64,000 bases of DNA from Leptospira bouyouniensis (GTDB taxonomy: Bacteria; Spirochaetota; Leptospiria; Leptospirales; Leptospiraceae): positions 496,001 through 560,000 of the forward strand of contig NZ_RQFT01000003.1 in the NCBI RefSeq assembly GCF_004769525.1, given 5' to 3'. The first letter of the stretch is position 1. Every line of letters starts with the position of its first letter. Position numbers and translations under genes: made by a program. Below are positions 8,124-16,766 of this stretch, one piece after another. The notes below the pieces were generated by a model. The model did no database searches. It saw nothing but the letters and a program-made list of their open reading frames with translations, and was not told the origin of the DNA.

Positions 8124-9190
8124 TTGATACCACTATTTAATATTCCAGATATCGTTTCAACAAATGGAAAATGGTTATAGTAATCTAATGCTTTGTATTG
8201 AGTTTGAATAATTTCGTTTTTTCGATTTTCACTGCTTAAACTTTCTTTGATTAAATGCAGTAGTGACTGATAATCCTTTTTGCGAAATTGGATTCCACCT
8301 TCTCTCATTGTACCAGGGATAGCACCTGCAGCATAAGCAAATACTGGAATTCCGACTCCAAATGCTTCAAGAATAGGAAGACAAAATCCTTCATGTTCGC
8401 TCATTGAAACAAATGCACTAGATTGTTTGAGTATTGACAAAACTTCTAAATCTGACTTTCCAGTAAGAAAATGCACTTTTCCTTCAAGTTTCAGATTTCG
8501 TACAATGTTTGTTAAGCGAGAATAATATCCATCAAATGCTCCAATGACAGAACCTATACAATAACAATGTGCTTCAGGAAATTCCTTTATCCAAACCGAA
8601 AAAAATTCAATTATATCCTCCCATTTTTTTTGAGGAGAATACCTGCCAACAAAGGATATGGAATAATTGGTCTCAGTAGTCTCATTCAAATTGCGGACTA
8701 ATTGATATTGTTTACAAATTGGCAAAATATAAGGGTTACGGAAATGATACATGCTAAGTGTATCATAATTAAACTGAGAATCGCACCAAACAGAATCACA
8801 AAAAATTGATAAACTTGCCAATTCTAAAAAGGAAAGAGATTCAAATTTTTCCATCGCATTGTAAATATCTTCAGTTGTGGTATGTTGATAAAACTTAGCT
8901 GGAGTAATATTATGAAATCTTAATATTTTAGTACCTGGTAAATTTTGGAAAAGTGTGTAAGGATAACCTGATCCACCATAATGTAAAATGTGTATGTCTT
9001 TGGAGTGAGTTGGAAAATCAAATGAATCAACCAAATGGAAATGACTTTCCAAAGGAATCCCTTTTCTAGGGAGTCTTGTTATAAAGTGAGTCCTATATCC
9101 TAAATTTTTGAATACATTTGCTAAACCGATGGCATCATTTCCGACACCATCTGAATCTTTTAATTCATCTAAATGTTGGAAAACATTCAT
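8120..9190 (-). CDS. Glycosyltransferase family 4 (group 1)
   Basis: A 356-residue GT-B enzyme and the paralogue of its downstream neighbour. Motifs are SISFVGRYSPQKKWEDII for the donor-domain start and SMSEHEGFCLPILEAF for EX7E. The N-terminal part contains ILHYGGSGYPY and ILRFHNITPAKFY, which match ILIYHNVTPENFF of the neighbour, so both halves are related. The ATG lies 1 bp after the upstream stop. It sits second in the four-gene polysaccharide cluster. Confidence 0.87.
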   Translation of the reverse strand: MNVFQHLDELKDSDGVGNDAIGLANVFKNLGYRTHFITRLPRKGIPLESHFHLVDSFDFPTHSKDIHILHYGGSGYPYTLFQNLPGTKILRFHNITPAKFYQHTTTEDIYNAMEKFESLSFLELASLSIFCDSVWCDSQFNYDTLSMYHFRNPYILPICKQYQLVRNLNETTETNYSISFVGRYSPQKKWEDIIEFFSVWIKEFPEAHCYCIGSVIGAFDGYYSRLTNIVRNLKLEGKVHFLTGKSDLEVLSILKQSSAFVSMSEHEGFCLPILEAFGVGIPVFAYAAGAIPGTMREGGIQFRKKDYQSLLHLIKESLSSENRKNEIIQTQYKALDYYNHFPFVETISGILNSGIK

Positions 9191-9191
9191 T

Positions 9192-10205
9192 TCAGTATTT
9201 GGTATATCTAAATACCTTTGTACCTTCGGAAACAGTGAGATCTCTCGATGAATTAAGTCCCAATGAGTTTAGATAATCTGGTAATAGTTCTAAATTGATT
9301 TCAGACACTTGGAGATCACGAAACGGTCGATGATTGTCTTCGGGAATGACTGAAACCGAAAAGTAAACATGATTTCCTTTTGTTAAAACAGATGTAATTT
9401 CAGAAAATAGTCTTTCGATTACAAAAGTTGGAAATTTGTTTAGCGGTAAGAAAACTAATATATCAAAGTTTTGAATTTTCATCTGAGTCAGAGGAAATAA
9501 ATTTTCAAGATAATATACGTTATGCGAAACTTTACTTTTGATAAAATCAAAATGTTCTGAATGCGATGTGACAGCCTGGAATGGTATTTTGGAAATTGAT
9601 AATTGTTTTAAAAATTCTCCCCATTCAGGAAACAATACGAGAACTTGTTTTGAATGTTTGAGATCTTCGACTGCAAGTTCCCAATTTGGATTGATACCTG
9701 CATCAATGAAGTATGAATTTGTTGCCCAACTAAAGTTAGGCGAAGATTTTTGATTTGTATGTAACAAATGGTCTCGATAAAAAACATCAAATCGTCTTTC
9801 CATTTGTTCCAATCGTTTTCCCAATCGAATCAATTCATGAAGAACAGAAAAAAATGCTCGGATACGATTTTCAGAAAGTTTTTTGTCAATTTGTCCATAA
9901 ACTGAAATTAGTCGATTGATGATAAATTTCACGGGTCCACGGATGTACCAAAATTTTGGATTGGAAAACTTCGGACTCGAAATTCCTTTTTCAAACAAAT
10001 GAGCAGTTCCAGCTGGATCAAATTTACGAAATCCGAGTGGAGATTCTGGTTTGTAACTGATTTTAGTGAGTTCAGTCCATTGGTTGTTTTGGTTTGGGTC
10101 CAGTGGGATCTTTGATTCCAGAGTTTCTACGATTTCCTGTACATTGAGCTGTGGGTCTCGGATTTCGACAAAGGGGGATGGATTGAATTTCTTTTTGTCT
10201 TCCAC
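9192..10205 (-). CDS. Polysaccharide-cluster protein with a degenerate methyltransferase-like domain
   Basis: A 337-residue protein of uncertain function. The N-terminal third (FVEIRDPQLNVQEIVETL, then FWYIRGPVKFIINRLIS and a helical stretch with FFSVLHELIRLGKRLEQMERR) resembles the leader region found on O-antigen methyltransferases and some glycosyltransferases. The rest alternates strands and helices like a Rossmann-type methyltransferase (QVLVLFPEWGEFLK, VYYLENLFPL, NFDILVFLPLNKF), but no glycine-rich SAM motif is seen. It starts with GTG at 10205 and heads the glycosyltransferase cluster, divergent from the epimerase gene. A role in modifying or terminating the glycan is plausible but inferred. 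Confidence 0.5.
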   Translation of the reverse strand: MEDKKKFNPSPFVEIRDPQLNVQEIVETLESKIPLDPNQNNQWTELTKISYKPESPLGFRKFDPAGTAHLFEKGISSPKFSNPKFWYIRGPVKFIINRLISVYGQIDKKLSENRIRAFFSVLHELIRLGKRLEQMERRFDVFYRDHLLHTNQKSSPNFSWATNSYFIDAGINPNWELAVEDLKHSKQVLVLFPEWGEFLKQLSISKIPFQAVTSHSEHFDFIKSKVSHNVYYLENLFPLTQMKIQNFDILVFLPLNKFPTFVIERLFSEITSVLTKGNHVYFSVSVIPEDNHRPFRDLQVSEINLELLPDYLNSLGLNSSRDLTVSEGTKVFRYTKY

Positions 10206-10291
10206 AGTTTTCTTTCTTTTGTTGAGAGGATTTGAAAAATTGGAAGAATGGCAACTAAATCTTAGGGTCAGATCAGAAAATTCCCTTTTCT

Positions 10292-11212
10292 ATGAAAAAA
10301 AAACAAACTTTAGTCACCGGAGCCAGCGGATTTGTGGGAAGTTATCTCCTCCCTGCACTCCAATCCCAAGGAAGTTATGAAATTCATTGTTTCCAAGGTG
10401 ATATCCGTAGCCGTGAAACCGTTGAAGACCAATTGCAAAAAGTCCAACCAGATATTTTGATCCATTTGGCTGCCCAAGCCTTTGTTCCTAGTGCGATTGC
10501 CAATCCTTGGGAAACGGAAGAAATCAATGTGCGTGGCACCTTAAATCTATTAGAAATACTCCATCGTATTCAAAAACCGTGTAAGATGTTGTACATTTCC
10601 TCGGCAGATGTATATGGAAAACAAAATATGGATGTACTTCCTCTTGACGAAAGATTATTACCGAAACCTGTAAATCCCTACGCAGGCAGCAAACTGGCGG
10701 CTGAATCATTTTGCAGACAGTATTCTGAATATAGCCCTTCCGTTTCAGTTGTGATTGCTCGTCCCTTTAATCATATTGGCATTGGCCAAAGAAAAGAATT
10801 TGTGATCCCTAATTTTTGTTCTCAAATTATCGAAGCGAAACATGCAGGCAAAAAAGAAATTTCCGTTGGAGATCTGGCTCCTACACGTGACTTTTCTCAC
10901 GTAAAGGATATTGTTGATGGTTACCTTACCTTGATCGAGAAAGGTGAATCGGGAGAAATATATAATATTTGTTCTGGGGAAGAACGTAGCATTCGTTATA
11001 TGGTCGAAGAATTGGTAAAATTTTCAGGTGAAAAAATCAAATTCCTAGTAGATGACAATCGAGTGCGAGCATCCGAAACTTCACGAGTTTACGGAAACAA
11101 TCAAAAACTAAAATCTTTAGGATGGGAAACCAAACATAGTTTAAGCGAAACTTTGAAAGAAATTTATGATTATTTAGAATCTGAATTTTTAAAGTCTAAA
11201 CAAACAGTTTGA
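10292..11212 (+). CDS. rmd: NAD(P)-dependent epimerase/dehydratase, GDP-4-dehydro-6-deoxymannose reductase-like
   Basis: Extended short-chain dehydrogenase of 306 residues. Visible are TGASGFVGSYL (cofactor loop), the ISSADVYG strand, the PYAGSK catalytic Tyr-Lys, and RPFNHIGIGQ with FVIPNFCSQI, which are characteristic of the Rmd/GDP-4-keto-6-deoxymannose reductase group that makes GDP-D-rhamnose. The C-terminus (VRASETSRVYGNNQKLKSLG) also fits that group. A sugar-nucleotide reductase fits the glycosyltransferase cluster divergently encoded next door. The region after the cofactor loop is a little shorter than usual. Family is certain; the exact reaction is a good guess. Confidence 0.75.
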   Translation: MKKKQTLVTGASGFVGSYLLPALQSQGSYEIHCFQGDIRSRETVEDQLQKVQPDILIHLAAQAFVPSAIANPWETEEINVRGTLNLLEILHRIQKPCKMLYISSADVYGKQNMDVLPLDERLLPKPVNPYAGSKLAAESFCRQYSEYSPSVSVVIARPFNHIGIGQRKEFVIPNFCSQIIEAKHAGKKEISVGDLAPTRDFSHVKDIVDGYLTLIEKGESGEIYNICSGEERSIRYMVEELVKFSGEKIKFLVDDNRVRASETSRVYGNNQKLKSLGWETKHSLSETLKEIYDYLESEFLKSKQTV

Positions 11213-12366
11213 ACCTCTTTCCAGGTTTTATCTGAAACCACTTTTTTGATCGTTCCTTTTTTCCCTTTTTGGATCAAAGACTCCAGGGTTTTCATTCTTT
11301 CTTTTGTCGCTGGATGTGTGCTTAAAAAATCTGTGATTTGACTCACTGTTTTGTCACCTTCACTGGCACTTGCTGTGGATTGACTTTCTTCTTGGTCTGT
11401 TTCTCCATTTTCCAATGTTTCCATACGTTTGAAAAAACTGAGTAATCCATCTGATGAAAGATTTTGCGATTTTAAATATTCAATCGAAGTTTTGTCAGCT
11501 TCGGTTTCAAAGTCTCTAGAAAATTTTAACACTAATATTGTAGAGCCTATCTCGGTAAAGGTCTCTAAAAATTCCATATTTCCAAGTCCAGGTCCGATCA
11601 CCAAACTGATTGCAAGAGAGGTTCCACCTGCCTTAACTAAATTGCGCATATGGTGTCTTTTTTCCACATGTGCAATTTCATGTGCCAAGACTCCGATCAC
11701 TTCTTCTTGTGAATTTGCCTCATTGAGTAATCCTGAAAAAAAATAAATTTTCCCATTTGATAATGCAAATGCATTGGGAACTTCGGATCGAATCACCGAA
11801 ACTTGAAATAGGTGTTTGCTATCCTTTGGAACAATTTTTTTAAGAGCTTCAGCAAAAAATCGATCTGTTGCCTTTGAATCACATTTTTCAAATTGTGATT
11901 CCATTTTCATTTGAACAGAATCTCCTAAGGATTTGTCCATAGAGAGGGGAATAAAATTTGTAACGAGTTCTAATCCTTTAAAGTAGAAAAATCCTACAAC
12001 CGAAACCACCAATAATGAAAGGATCCCGAGGACAATTGGATTCATCTCGCGTATGGAATAAAATAATGCACTGGAATGGCTTTGTGATTTTTTATTTTGG
12101 ATCCAGATTTTTTCTAATCGTTTTGCATCTTCTTTAGAACAGAAAATTTCCAATACAGGACTTTCTTGTGTTTCGTCTGGAAGAAGTATCAGCTTACAGC
12201 CTTTATGCGTCTGAGTGAATTCGGTAAACTGAGATAAATTTAATTTATGATGGGTATCAAAAGATGTGAACTGGACTGTCTGACCATGGACAAGAACGGT
12301 CCCTTCTTCAGGGACCGCCGAGACACCATTGAAATATCGTGATGTAAATGTTTGGTTTTGAAACAA
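11170..12366 (-). CDS. M48-family membrane metalloprotease
   Basis: A 398-residue zinc protease. HEIAH lies near residue 229 within VIGVLAHEIAHVEKRHH, and a third ligand glutamate is expected in FETEADKTSIEYL. One membrane segment lies at about 110-130. The first ~90 residues form a separate small domain (RYFNGVSAVPEEGTV) of the kind seen in front of M48 domains encoded next to YjgN proteins. Here too the YjgN-like gene lies directly upstream with a 3-bp gap, so the two are likely co-transcribed and functionally linked. The start codon appears to be TTG with no obvious Shine-Dalgarno, suggesting translational coupling. The 3' end overlaps the convergent rmd-like gene by 43 bp. Confidence 0.85.
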   Translation of the reverse strand: MFQNQTFTSRYFNGVSAVPEEGTVLVHGQTVQFTSFDTHHKLNLSQFTEFTQTHKGCKLILLPDETQESPVLEIFCSKEDAKRLEKIWIQNKKSQSHSSALFYSIREMNPIVLGILSLLVVSVVGFFYFKGLELVTNFIPLSMDKSLGDSVQMKMESQFEKCDSKATDRFFAEALKKIVPKDSKHLFQVSVIRSEVPNAFALSNGKIYFFSGLLNEANSQEEVIGVLAHEIAHVEKRHHMRNLVKAGGTSLAISLVIGPGLGNMEFLETFTEIGSTILVLKFSRDFETEADKTSIEYLKSQNLSSDGLLSFFKRMETLENGETDQEESQSTASASEGDKTVSQITDFLSTHPATKERMKTLESLIQKGKKGTIKKVVSDKTWKEVQTVCLDFKNSDSK

Positions 12367-12369
12367 TGT

Positions 12370-13326
12370 TTATGATAGGAAGGCTTCTAGAGTTTCTGCA
12401 AGTGCTTCCAATCCTTCCGCGGTAGCATTTGCTTTTGTATCTGGTTGGGCAGAAATCGAAGAGAAGTCAACTTCCGCTTCTAAACTTACTGATTCGATAA
12501 ATAGTTTTGTCAATCGAACCACAGCCCAAGCAAATCCAATACCGAGTGTGAAGAGAATGATCAAATAAGCGACCAGAAAATTAACAAAAATCTTACCACC
12601 TGTGATATCGGATCTAAATTTTTTACCTTGGAAACTAGTTCGATTCCAAATGTAGTTTTGAACATCGGCTAAAAACCAAGAATAGTAAATTCCAAGTGTT
12701 ACAATGCTTAGAAGGAATCCTTTTAGATACAAAAAGAAAATTTCCTTTCCATCAGCAGAAAAACCAAAATTTGTATTCCCGTAACGTGTTTTGCTTTGGA
12801 TGTAAGCTTCCTTTTCAGCAAAAAACCAAGGATAATAAATCCCTAGTGTAACGATGGTGAGGAGAATCCCTTTCCCATAAATTTTCGCAACTTCTAAGAT
12901 TTTCCCATCAAAACCAAAACGTAAGTTTCGGTACCCAGTTCGAGAAGTTATGTACTTACGACCACCGACGATGATGATAGGGACTAACGCCAAAATCACT
13001 CCAATGTATAAGACCGCACCTATGATTGTAGCAAAGTAAGGTACAGGAATTTTATTTGCGATCCAAAGGATGATCATAATCGCGATGTAGAGTACGATAA
13101 ATACTCCAGCTGCTTTCAAGAATCCGATGAATCTTTCTTTTCCTGTTCCGTGAAAAGAGAAACGCTCACCGGCCCATTCCAAATTTTCAGCCATAAACTT
13201 TTGAATGTTGGTCCTTGCCCAAAAGCTGTAGATCCCTAACGTCACTACCGTAAGAAACATATTCTTCAAAAATAATATGAAGAGTTGTCCGCCAGTGGCG
13301 TGATATTGTAGTCTTGTGTTGCTCAT
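12370..13326 (-). CDS. DUF898 (YjgN-like) membrane protein
   Basis: Multi-spanning protein of 318 residues containing three copies of the signature VTLGIYxxWFxA: TVVTLGIYSFWARTNIQ, TIVTLGIYYPWFFAEKEAY and SIVTLGIYYSWFLADVQNY, each followed by a membrane-proximal N-[LT]xFxG-like segment. This repetition defines the YjgN/DUF898 family, whose function is unknown. I start it at the ATG at 13326, preceded by GGGGAAA at good spacing; a longer frame back to 13404 lacks support. It is immediately upstream of the M48 protease, an arrangement recurrent in other bacteria. Confidence 0.85.
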   Translation of the reverse strand: MSNTRLQYHATGGQLFILFLKNMFLTVVTLGIYSFWARTNIQKFMAENLEWAGERFSFHGTGKERFIGFLKAAGVFIVLYIAIMIILWIANKIPVPYFATIIGAVLYIGVILALVPIIIVGGRKYITSRTGYRNLRFGFDGKILEVAKIYGKGILLTIVTLGIYYPWFFAEKEAYIQSKTRYGNTNFGFSADGKEIFFLYLKGFLLSIVTLGIYYSWFLADVQNYIWNRTSFQGKKFRSDITGGKIFVNFLVAYLIILFTLGIGFAWAVVRLTKLFIESVSLEAEVDFSSISAQPDTKANATAEGLEALAETLEAFLS

Positions 13327-13494
13327 TGATTTCCCCAAAGGATAAATAGTGTCCAGAGTATCTACTATATTAGAATTGGGTAAAGAAAAATATTTCCAAA
13401 TCATTAGAAATACATTTTATACGGTTGAACACAATTCACTATTTTTAAAAAATCATAGAACATGAGCTTTGGCCCTGAAGTCTACTTGTGTAGA

Positions 13495-13779
13495 ATGCGT
13501 TCCATTTTTGCAGTTTTCCTTATTTACGTTGGTGTTTTTAGTTTGGTGGCAGATCCAAGGCAGGAATTACCTCCCACTCTTGGAGATTTAAAAGGCCAAG
13601 ATAAATCAGTAAGGCAACCTCCAGAACGAAAGGATAAAAAAGGTTGTTGTAAAATCAAATACCCTGCGGGAGGGTATGACTTCTTTCTGGCAACGGAAGA
13701 AGATTGTCGTGCGAGTTTGTATTTTGACAGGTTTCTGGGAGAAAACAATACACTATGCTTTCGTTGGGAAGGGGACTAG
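13495..13779 (+). CDS. Small secreted cysteine-containing protein
   Basis: A 94-residue protein starting with a clear signal peptide (MRSIFAVFLIYVGVFSLVA) and a mature part of about 70 residues with four cysteines (KGCCKIKYPAGG, EEDCRASL, NTLCFRWEG). The spacing suggests disulfides in the periplasm or outside. I do not recognise a named family. The frame is open upstream to 13462, but the internal ATG at 13495 places the signal peptide at the N-terminus. It overlaps the patatin gene by 25 bp, so translation of the two may be linked. Confidence 0.6.
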   Translation: MRSIFAVFLIYVGVFSLVADPRQELPPTLGDLKGQDKSVRQPPERKDKKGCCKIKYPAGGYDFFLATEEDCRASLYFDRFLGENNTLCFRWEGD

Positions 13780-14723
13780 AAATAGCCGAATTTATGGGCG
13801 TCCGCGAACAAGTATTACAAACATTAGTTAAGATATTTCCAACTTATGATGCATCGCTTGCCATTGCAGGTGGTGGTTGTAAGGCGTTTTATGCTCTTGG
13901 TGTTGGAAAAACTCTCAGAGAGTGGGGAGTCCGTTTTACTGAACTGTCGGGAGTTTCTGCGGGTGCCGCCATGGCACTTTGTATCCTCTCACAATCCGAA
14001 GAAGAATCGGTGGAATACTTTGAGGAAATCACCAAACGTAACTCCAGAAATTTCCATTTTTCAAATTTGTTACGTGGTGAGTCCACATTTCCTCATGAAG
14101 ATATGTATCGTAGGACCATTCGATTTGGAATGCGTTTTGATCGTGTTTTGGAATCAGGGGCAAAAATTTGGATCCACTCTGTGAAAGCGCATCCTAAAGA
14201 TGATTCCTTAAAAAACAAATTTCGATTAGCAAGATTGATTTCCGAAACAGGGAGAGCCTTCATTCTCGATGATAGAGATAGGTCAGAAGGAATTCCTGCA
14301 AATCGTACGGCTGAAATTATCAAAAAATGGAATATGGAAGATGTTGATTTCACAGAAAAAGACTTTGTGAATCCTGAGACCATCGAACAGTTTATTCTAA
14401 ATTCATCCTCAATTCCTCCCATAGTTGACTTTCAATCAGTTGGAAACGAATACTATTTAGATGGAGGTCTTACCAATAATATGGTGATTGAAACCTTTTC
14501 ACCAAATGCCAAAATCATTGGAATCCATTACGAACCAAATACAATCGTTGGGAAAGATCCAGACTTACTTGCAAGATCATTTTTAATCACACCATCGAAG
14601 CCATTACCCATCACTTCTTTCGACTACACTAATCCGAAAGGAGTCAGGGAAACCTATGAATTAGGGAAGGCTGATGCCCTTGCAAAAAAATCTGAAATAA
14701 TTAATTATTTAAAAAAGGACTGA
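13755..14723 (+). CDS. Patatin-like phospholipase
   Basis: A 322-residue patatin-fold acyl hydrolase. The oxyanion loop (IAGGGCKAFYALGVG), the nucleophile elbow GVSAG and the catalytic DGG motif (YYLDGGLTNNMV) are all present, so the Ser-Asp dyad is intact. Patatins deacylate phospholipids or related lipids; whether this one acts on host or self lipids is unknown. There is no signal peptide. The start could be ATG 13755 or ATG 13794; neither has a strong ribosome site. It overlaps its upstream neighbour by 25 bp and its convergent downstream neighbour by 19 bp. Confidence 0.88.
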   Translation: MLSLGRGLEIAEFMGVREQVLQTLVKIFPTYDASLAIAGGGCKAFYALGVGKTLREWGVRFTELSGVSAGAAMALCILSQSEEESVEYFEEITKRNSRNFHFSNLLRGESTFPHEDMYRRTIRFGMRFDRVLESGAKIWIHSVKAHPKDDSLKNKFRLARLISETGRAFILDDRDRSEGIPANRTAEIIKKWNMEDVDFTEKDFVNPETIEQFILNSSSIPPIVDFQSVGNEYYLDGGLTNNMVIETFSPNAKIIGIHYEPNTIVGKDPDLLARSFLITPSKPLPITSFDYTNPKGVRETYELGKADALAKKSEIINYLKKD

Positions 14724-15898
14724 AGTAATTTTAGTCCTTTTTCTAATGTTTCTTCTTCCGTAATCAAACTAATTACAAGAATACACCTGTTATGCGAAAA
14801 TCCATACCATGTTCCAGGATGGATAGATACGCCAGTTTCTTTTAAAATCTCGTTTACAACTTCTTCATCCTTTTTATCTAAATTCACTTCGAACAAAAAA
14901 TACCAACCTGCTTCTGGAGAGTAAATTTTTTGAATTTTTGGGATTTGATGAATGAAACTTTGACATATCGTTAAATTTCGCATAACTCTTGTTCGAATTC
15001 TATCTTGAACCATCGTTTTCCAGGGCAAAAGTTCGTTATTAGCCAATTGGATAAAGGAATTTACCGATAAGTAGGTATCTGCGATAAAACTTAGTTTTTT
15101 TTGAATTTCAGATTGGATAGGTTCTGGAGAAAGATTTAAAATCCATGCCAATTTAGCTTGGGGTAATGCCAACATTTTCGAAAAACCATGACAGACAAAA
15201 AGAGGGAAGTTCGGTTTTGGAGGTAAATAATGAGATTCTCCTTGATAGTCATATGCCTCAAATACTTCATCGACAATCACGGGGATTTTGATTCCTAACG
15301 ATTCCCAATCCTTCCAAAATGATTCCGTTGTTTTGGAGCCAGTTGGGTTTGAAGGACTTACAAGTATGATCACTTTTGTTTTTGTGCTGATCGTGTTTGC
15401 AATTGATTCTGCATTGTAAACCCATAACCCAGTCGTAGGATCTTCCTTCAATTGGTAATGGACTTCTGTTAAATTTTCCAAACCCACAAGGAAACTAAAA
15501 AGTGGATAACCGGGGTTTGGTGTTAAAATTTCATCACCTGGATTTGTTAATAGTTTAAATAAAAAGGAATATGCCTCTGATGTACTTGCTGTGAGTTGAA
15601 AATTTGAGGCAGCTGTTTGGATTCCTCGATTGTTATAAATAGAACTGATTTCTTTTCTGACGGATTCTAAACCTTCTGGAATTGGTTCATAAATGCTTAG
15701 ATTCAGATTGGAAAATATATGTGTTAGAACAGAAGGCGGAAATTCCAAACCCAATTGTGTTGGATTAGAGTTTCCTAAATCTAAAATTGGTTTTCCCGTT
15801 TTTATTAATTCTAATTTAGTTTTATGGATCGAATTTTCTGATTCGATTTCTCCTAAAGAATTGAATCGTTCGGAAAACGGGAAATTTTTTTTTGTCAT
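14705..15898 (-). CDS. PLP-dependent aminotransferase, class I/II
   Basis: Fold-type I aminotransferase of about 397 residues. Seen in order are LTPNPGYPLFSFL, the SPSNPTGSKT loop, the VIVDEVFEAYDY cofactor-binding Asp/Tyr, and HGFSKMLALPQAKLAWI with the Schiff-base lysine in the SK pair. The substrate is not predictable; it belongs to the aspartate/aromatic/alanine group. ATG 15898 (preceded by GGA 5 bases upstream, and 1 base past the upstream stop) is preferred over the TTG at 15907. It is co-transcribed with the upstream short-chain dehydrogenase. Confidence 0.85.
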   Translation of the reverse strand: MTKKNFPFSERFNSLGEIESENSIHKTKLELIKTGKPILDLGNSNPTQLGLEFPPSVLTHIFSNLNLSIYEPIPEGLESVRKEISSIYNNRGIQTAASNFQLTASTSEAYSFLFKLLTNPGDEILTPNPGYPLFSFLVGLENLTEVHYQLKEDPTTGLWVYNAESIANTISTKTKVIILVSPSNPTGSKTTESFWKDWESLGIKIPVIVDEVFEAYDYQGESHYLPPKPNFPLFVCHGFSKMLALPQAKLAWILNLSPEPIQSEIQKKLSFIADTYLSVNSFIQLANNELLPWKTMVQDRIRTRVMRNLTICQSFIHQIPKIQKIYSPEAGWYFLFEVNLDKKDEEVVNEILKETGVSIHPGTWYGFSHNRCILVISLITEEETLEKGLKLLQSFFK

Positions 15899-15899
15899 T

Positions 15900-16679
15900 T
15901 CATCCAACTTTATTCAGATACTTTGCGATTTTTCGAATGATAAATCGAGGTGTCACTCGAACTGACTCAGCTAGTATAAAGTTTAAGAATCCAGGAATTT
16001 TTACTACCCTCTTCCCAAACAAAGCTTTTAATCCAATATCCACAACCTCTTGAGAGTTCATTGCTAAAAATGAAGATTGGACCAATTTGCTTCCTGTCAT
16101 ATTCGCTCTTTCAAAAAATTCTGTTTTTGTAGGTCCAGGACAAAGACAAGAAACGGTGACTCCATAATCCTTCACTTCTTCCGCTAATCCTTCGCTTAAT
16201 GAAAGTACGTATGCTTTTGTGGCATAATAATTTGTCATGAATGGTCCTGGTTGAAATGCTGCTGTAGAGGCAACATTTAGAATGTAACCTTCCTGATTTG
16301 AAATCATATCTTGTAAGAACAAATGGCATAATTCAGCTAATGTTGTGACATTCAGTTGGATCATTTTTGATTCTTCCAAAAAAGAATTTTTATGAAATTC
16401 TCCGTTGAGACCAAAACCTGCATTGTTGACCAAACAATTAACTTGTATTTTTAACTTTTTTACTGCTTTGTAAATTTTTTCGGAAGCATTTGCTACTGAC
16501 AAATCTTCTGCAATGACAATGCCATCTAATCCATATTGTTGTTTGATTTCTGCTGCAATACTTTTGAGTTTATTAGCACTTCTTGCGACTAATATGGGAG
16601 TGTACCCTAATTTTGCCAATGAATGGGCAAAATCCTTTCCGAGACCTGTTGATGCACCTGTAATTAAAGCATATTTCAT
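15900..16679 (-). CDS. Short-chain dehydrogenase/reductase
   Basis: Classical SDR of 259 residues with TGASTGLGKDFA (cofactor loop), LVNNAGFG, the catalytic Ser in LNVASTAAF, YYATKAYVLSL (catalytic Tyr-Lys) and CLCPGPTKTEF. This pattern is close to the DltE/YqjQ-type oxidoreductases of unknown substrate. The gene is divergent from the MFS exporter; the 87-bp intergenic region contains a TetR-type palindrome (16741-16756) that could control both directions. Confidence 0.88.
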   Translation of the reverse strand: MKYALITGASTGLGKDFAHSLAKLGYTPILVARSANKLKSIAAEIKQQYGLDGIVIAEDLSVANASEKIYKAVKKLKIQVNCLVNNAGFGLNGEFHKNSFLEESKMIQLNVTTLAELCHLFLQDMISNQEGYILNVASTAAFQPGPFMTNYYATKAYVLSLSEGLAEEVKDYGVTVSCLCPGPTKTEFFERANMTGSKLVQSSFLAMNSQEVVDIGLKALFGKRVVKIPGFLNFILAESVRVTPRFIIRKIAKYLNKVG

Positions 16680-16740
16680 AAGGGAAATTTATTTCAGTTT
16701 CGAAAACTTGGCAATTCTAAATTAAATTGTTTTGGCAATT

Positions 16741-16756
16741 TTGACTAGCTGGTCAA
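16741..16756. promoter_or_regulatory. 16-bp palindromic operator candidate
   Basis: TTGACTAGCTGGTCAA is symmetric except for one pair (TTGAC, x, AGCT, x, GTCAA). It lies 10 bp before the ATG of the MFS transporter and in the region shared with the divergent SDR gene. The TTGAC..GTCAA arms and ~16-bp size are typical of TetR-family dimer sites that control exporters. No regulator gene is adjacent. The left arm also reads as a -35 hexamer (TTGACT), so a bound repressor would block RNA polymerase. Confidence 0.6.
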
Positions 16757-16766
16757 TATTCGTATT

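Noticed and set aside
11429..11746. 105-codon ORF opposite the M48 protease
   Set aside because: Antisense frame of the HEIAH protease; no motif or ribosome site.
13846..14184. 112-codon ORF within the patatin gene
   Set aside because: Out-of-frame overlap with a gene whose catalytic motifs are intact.
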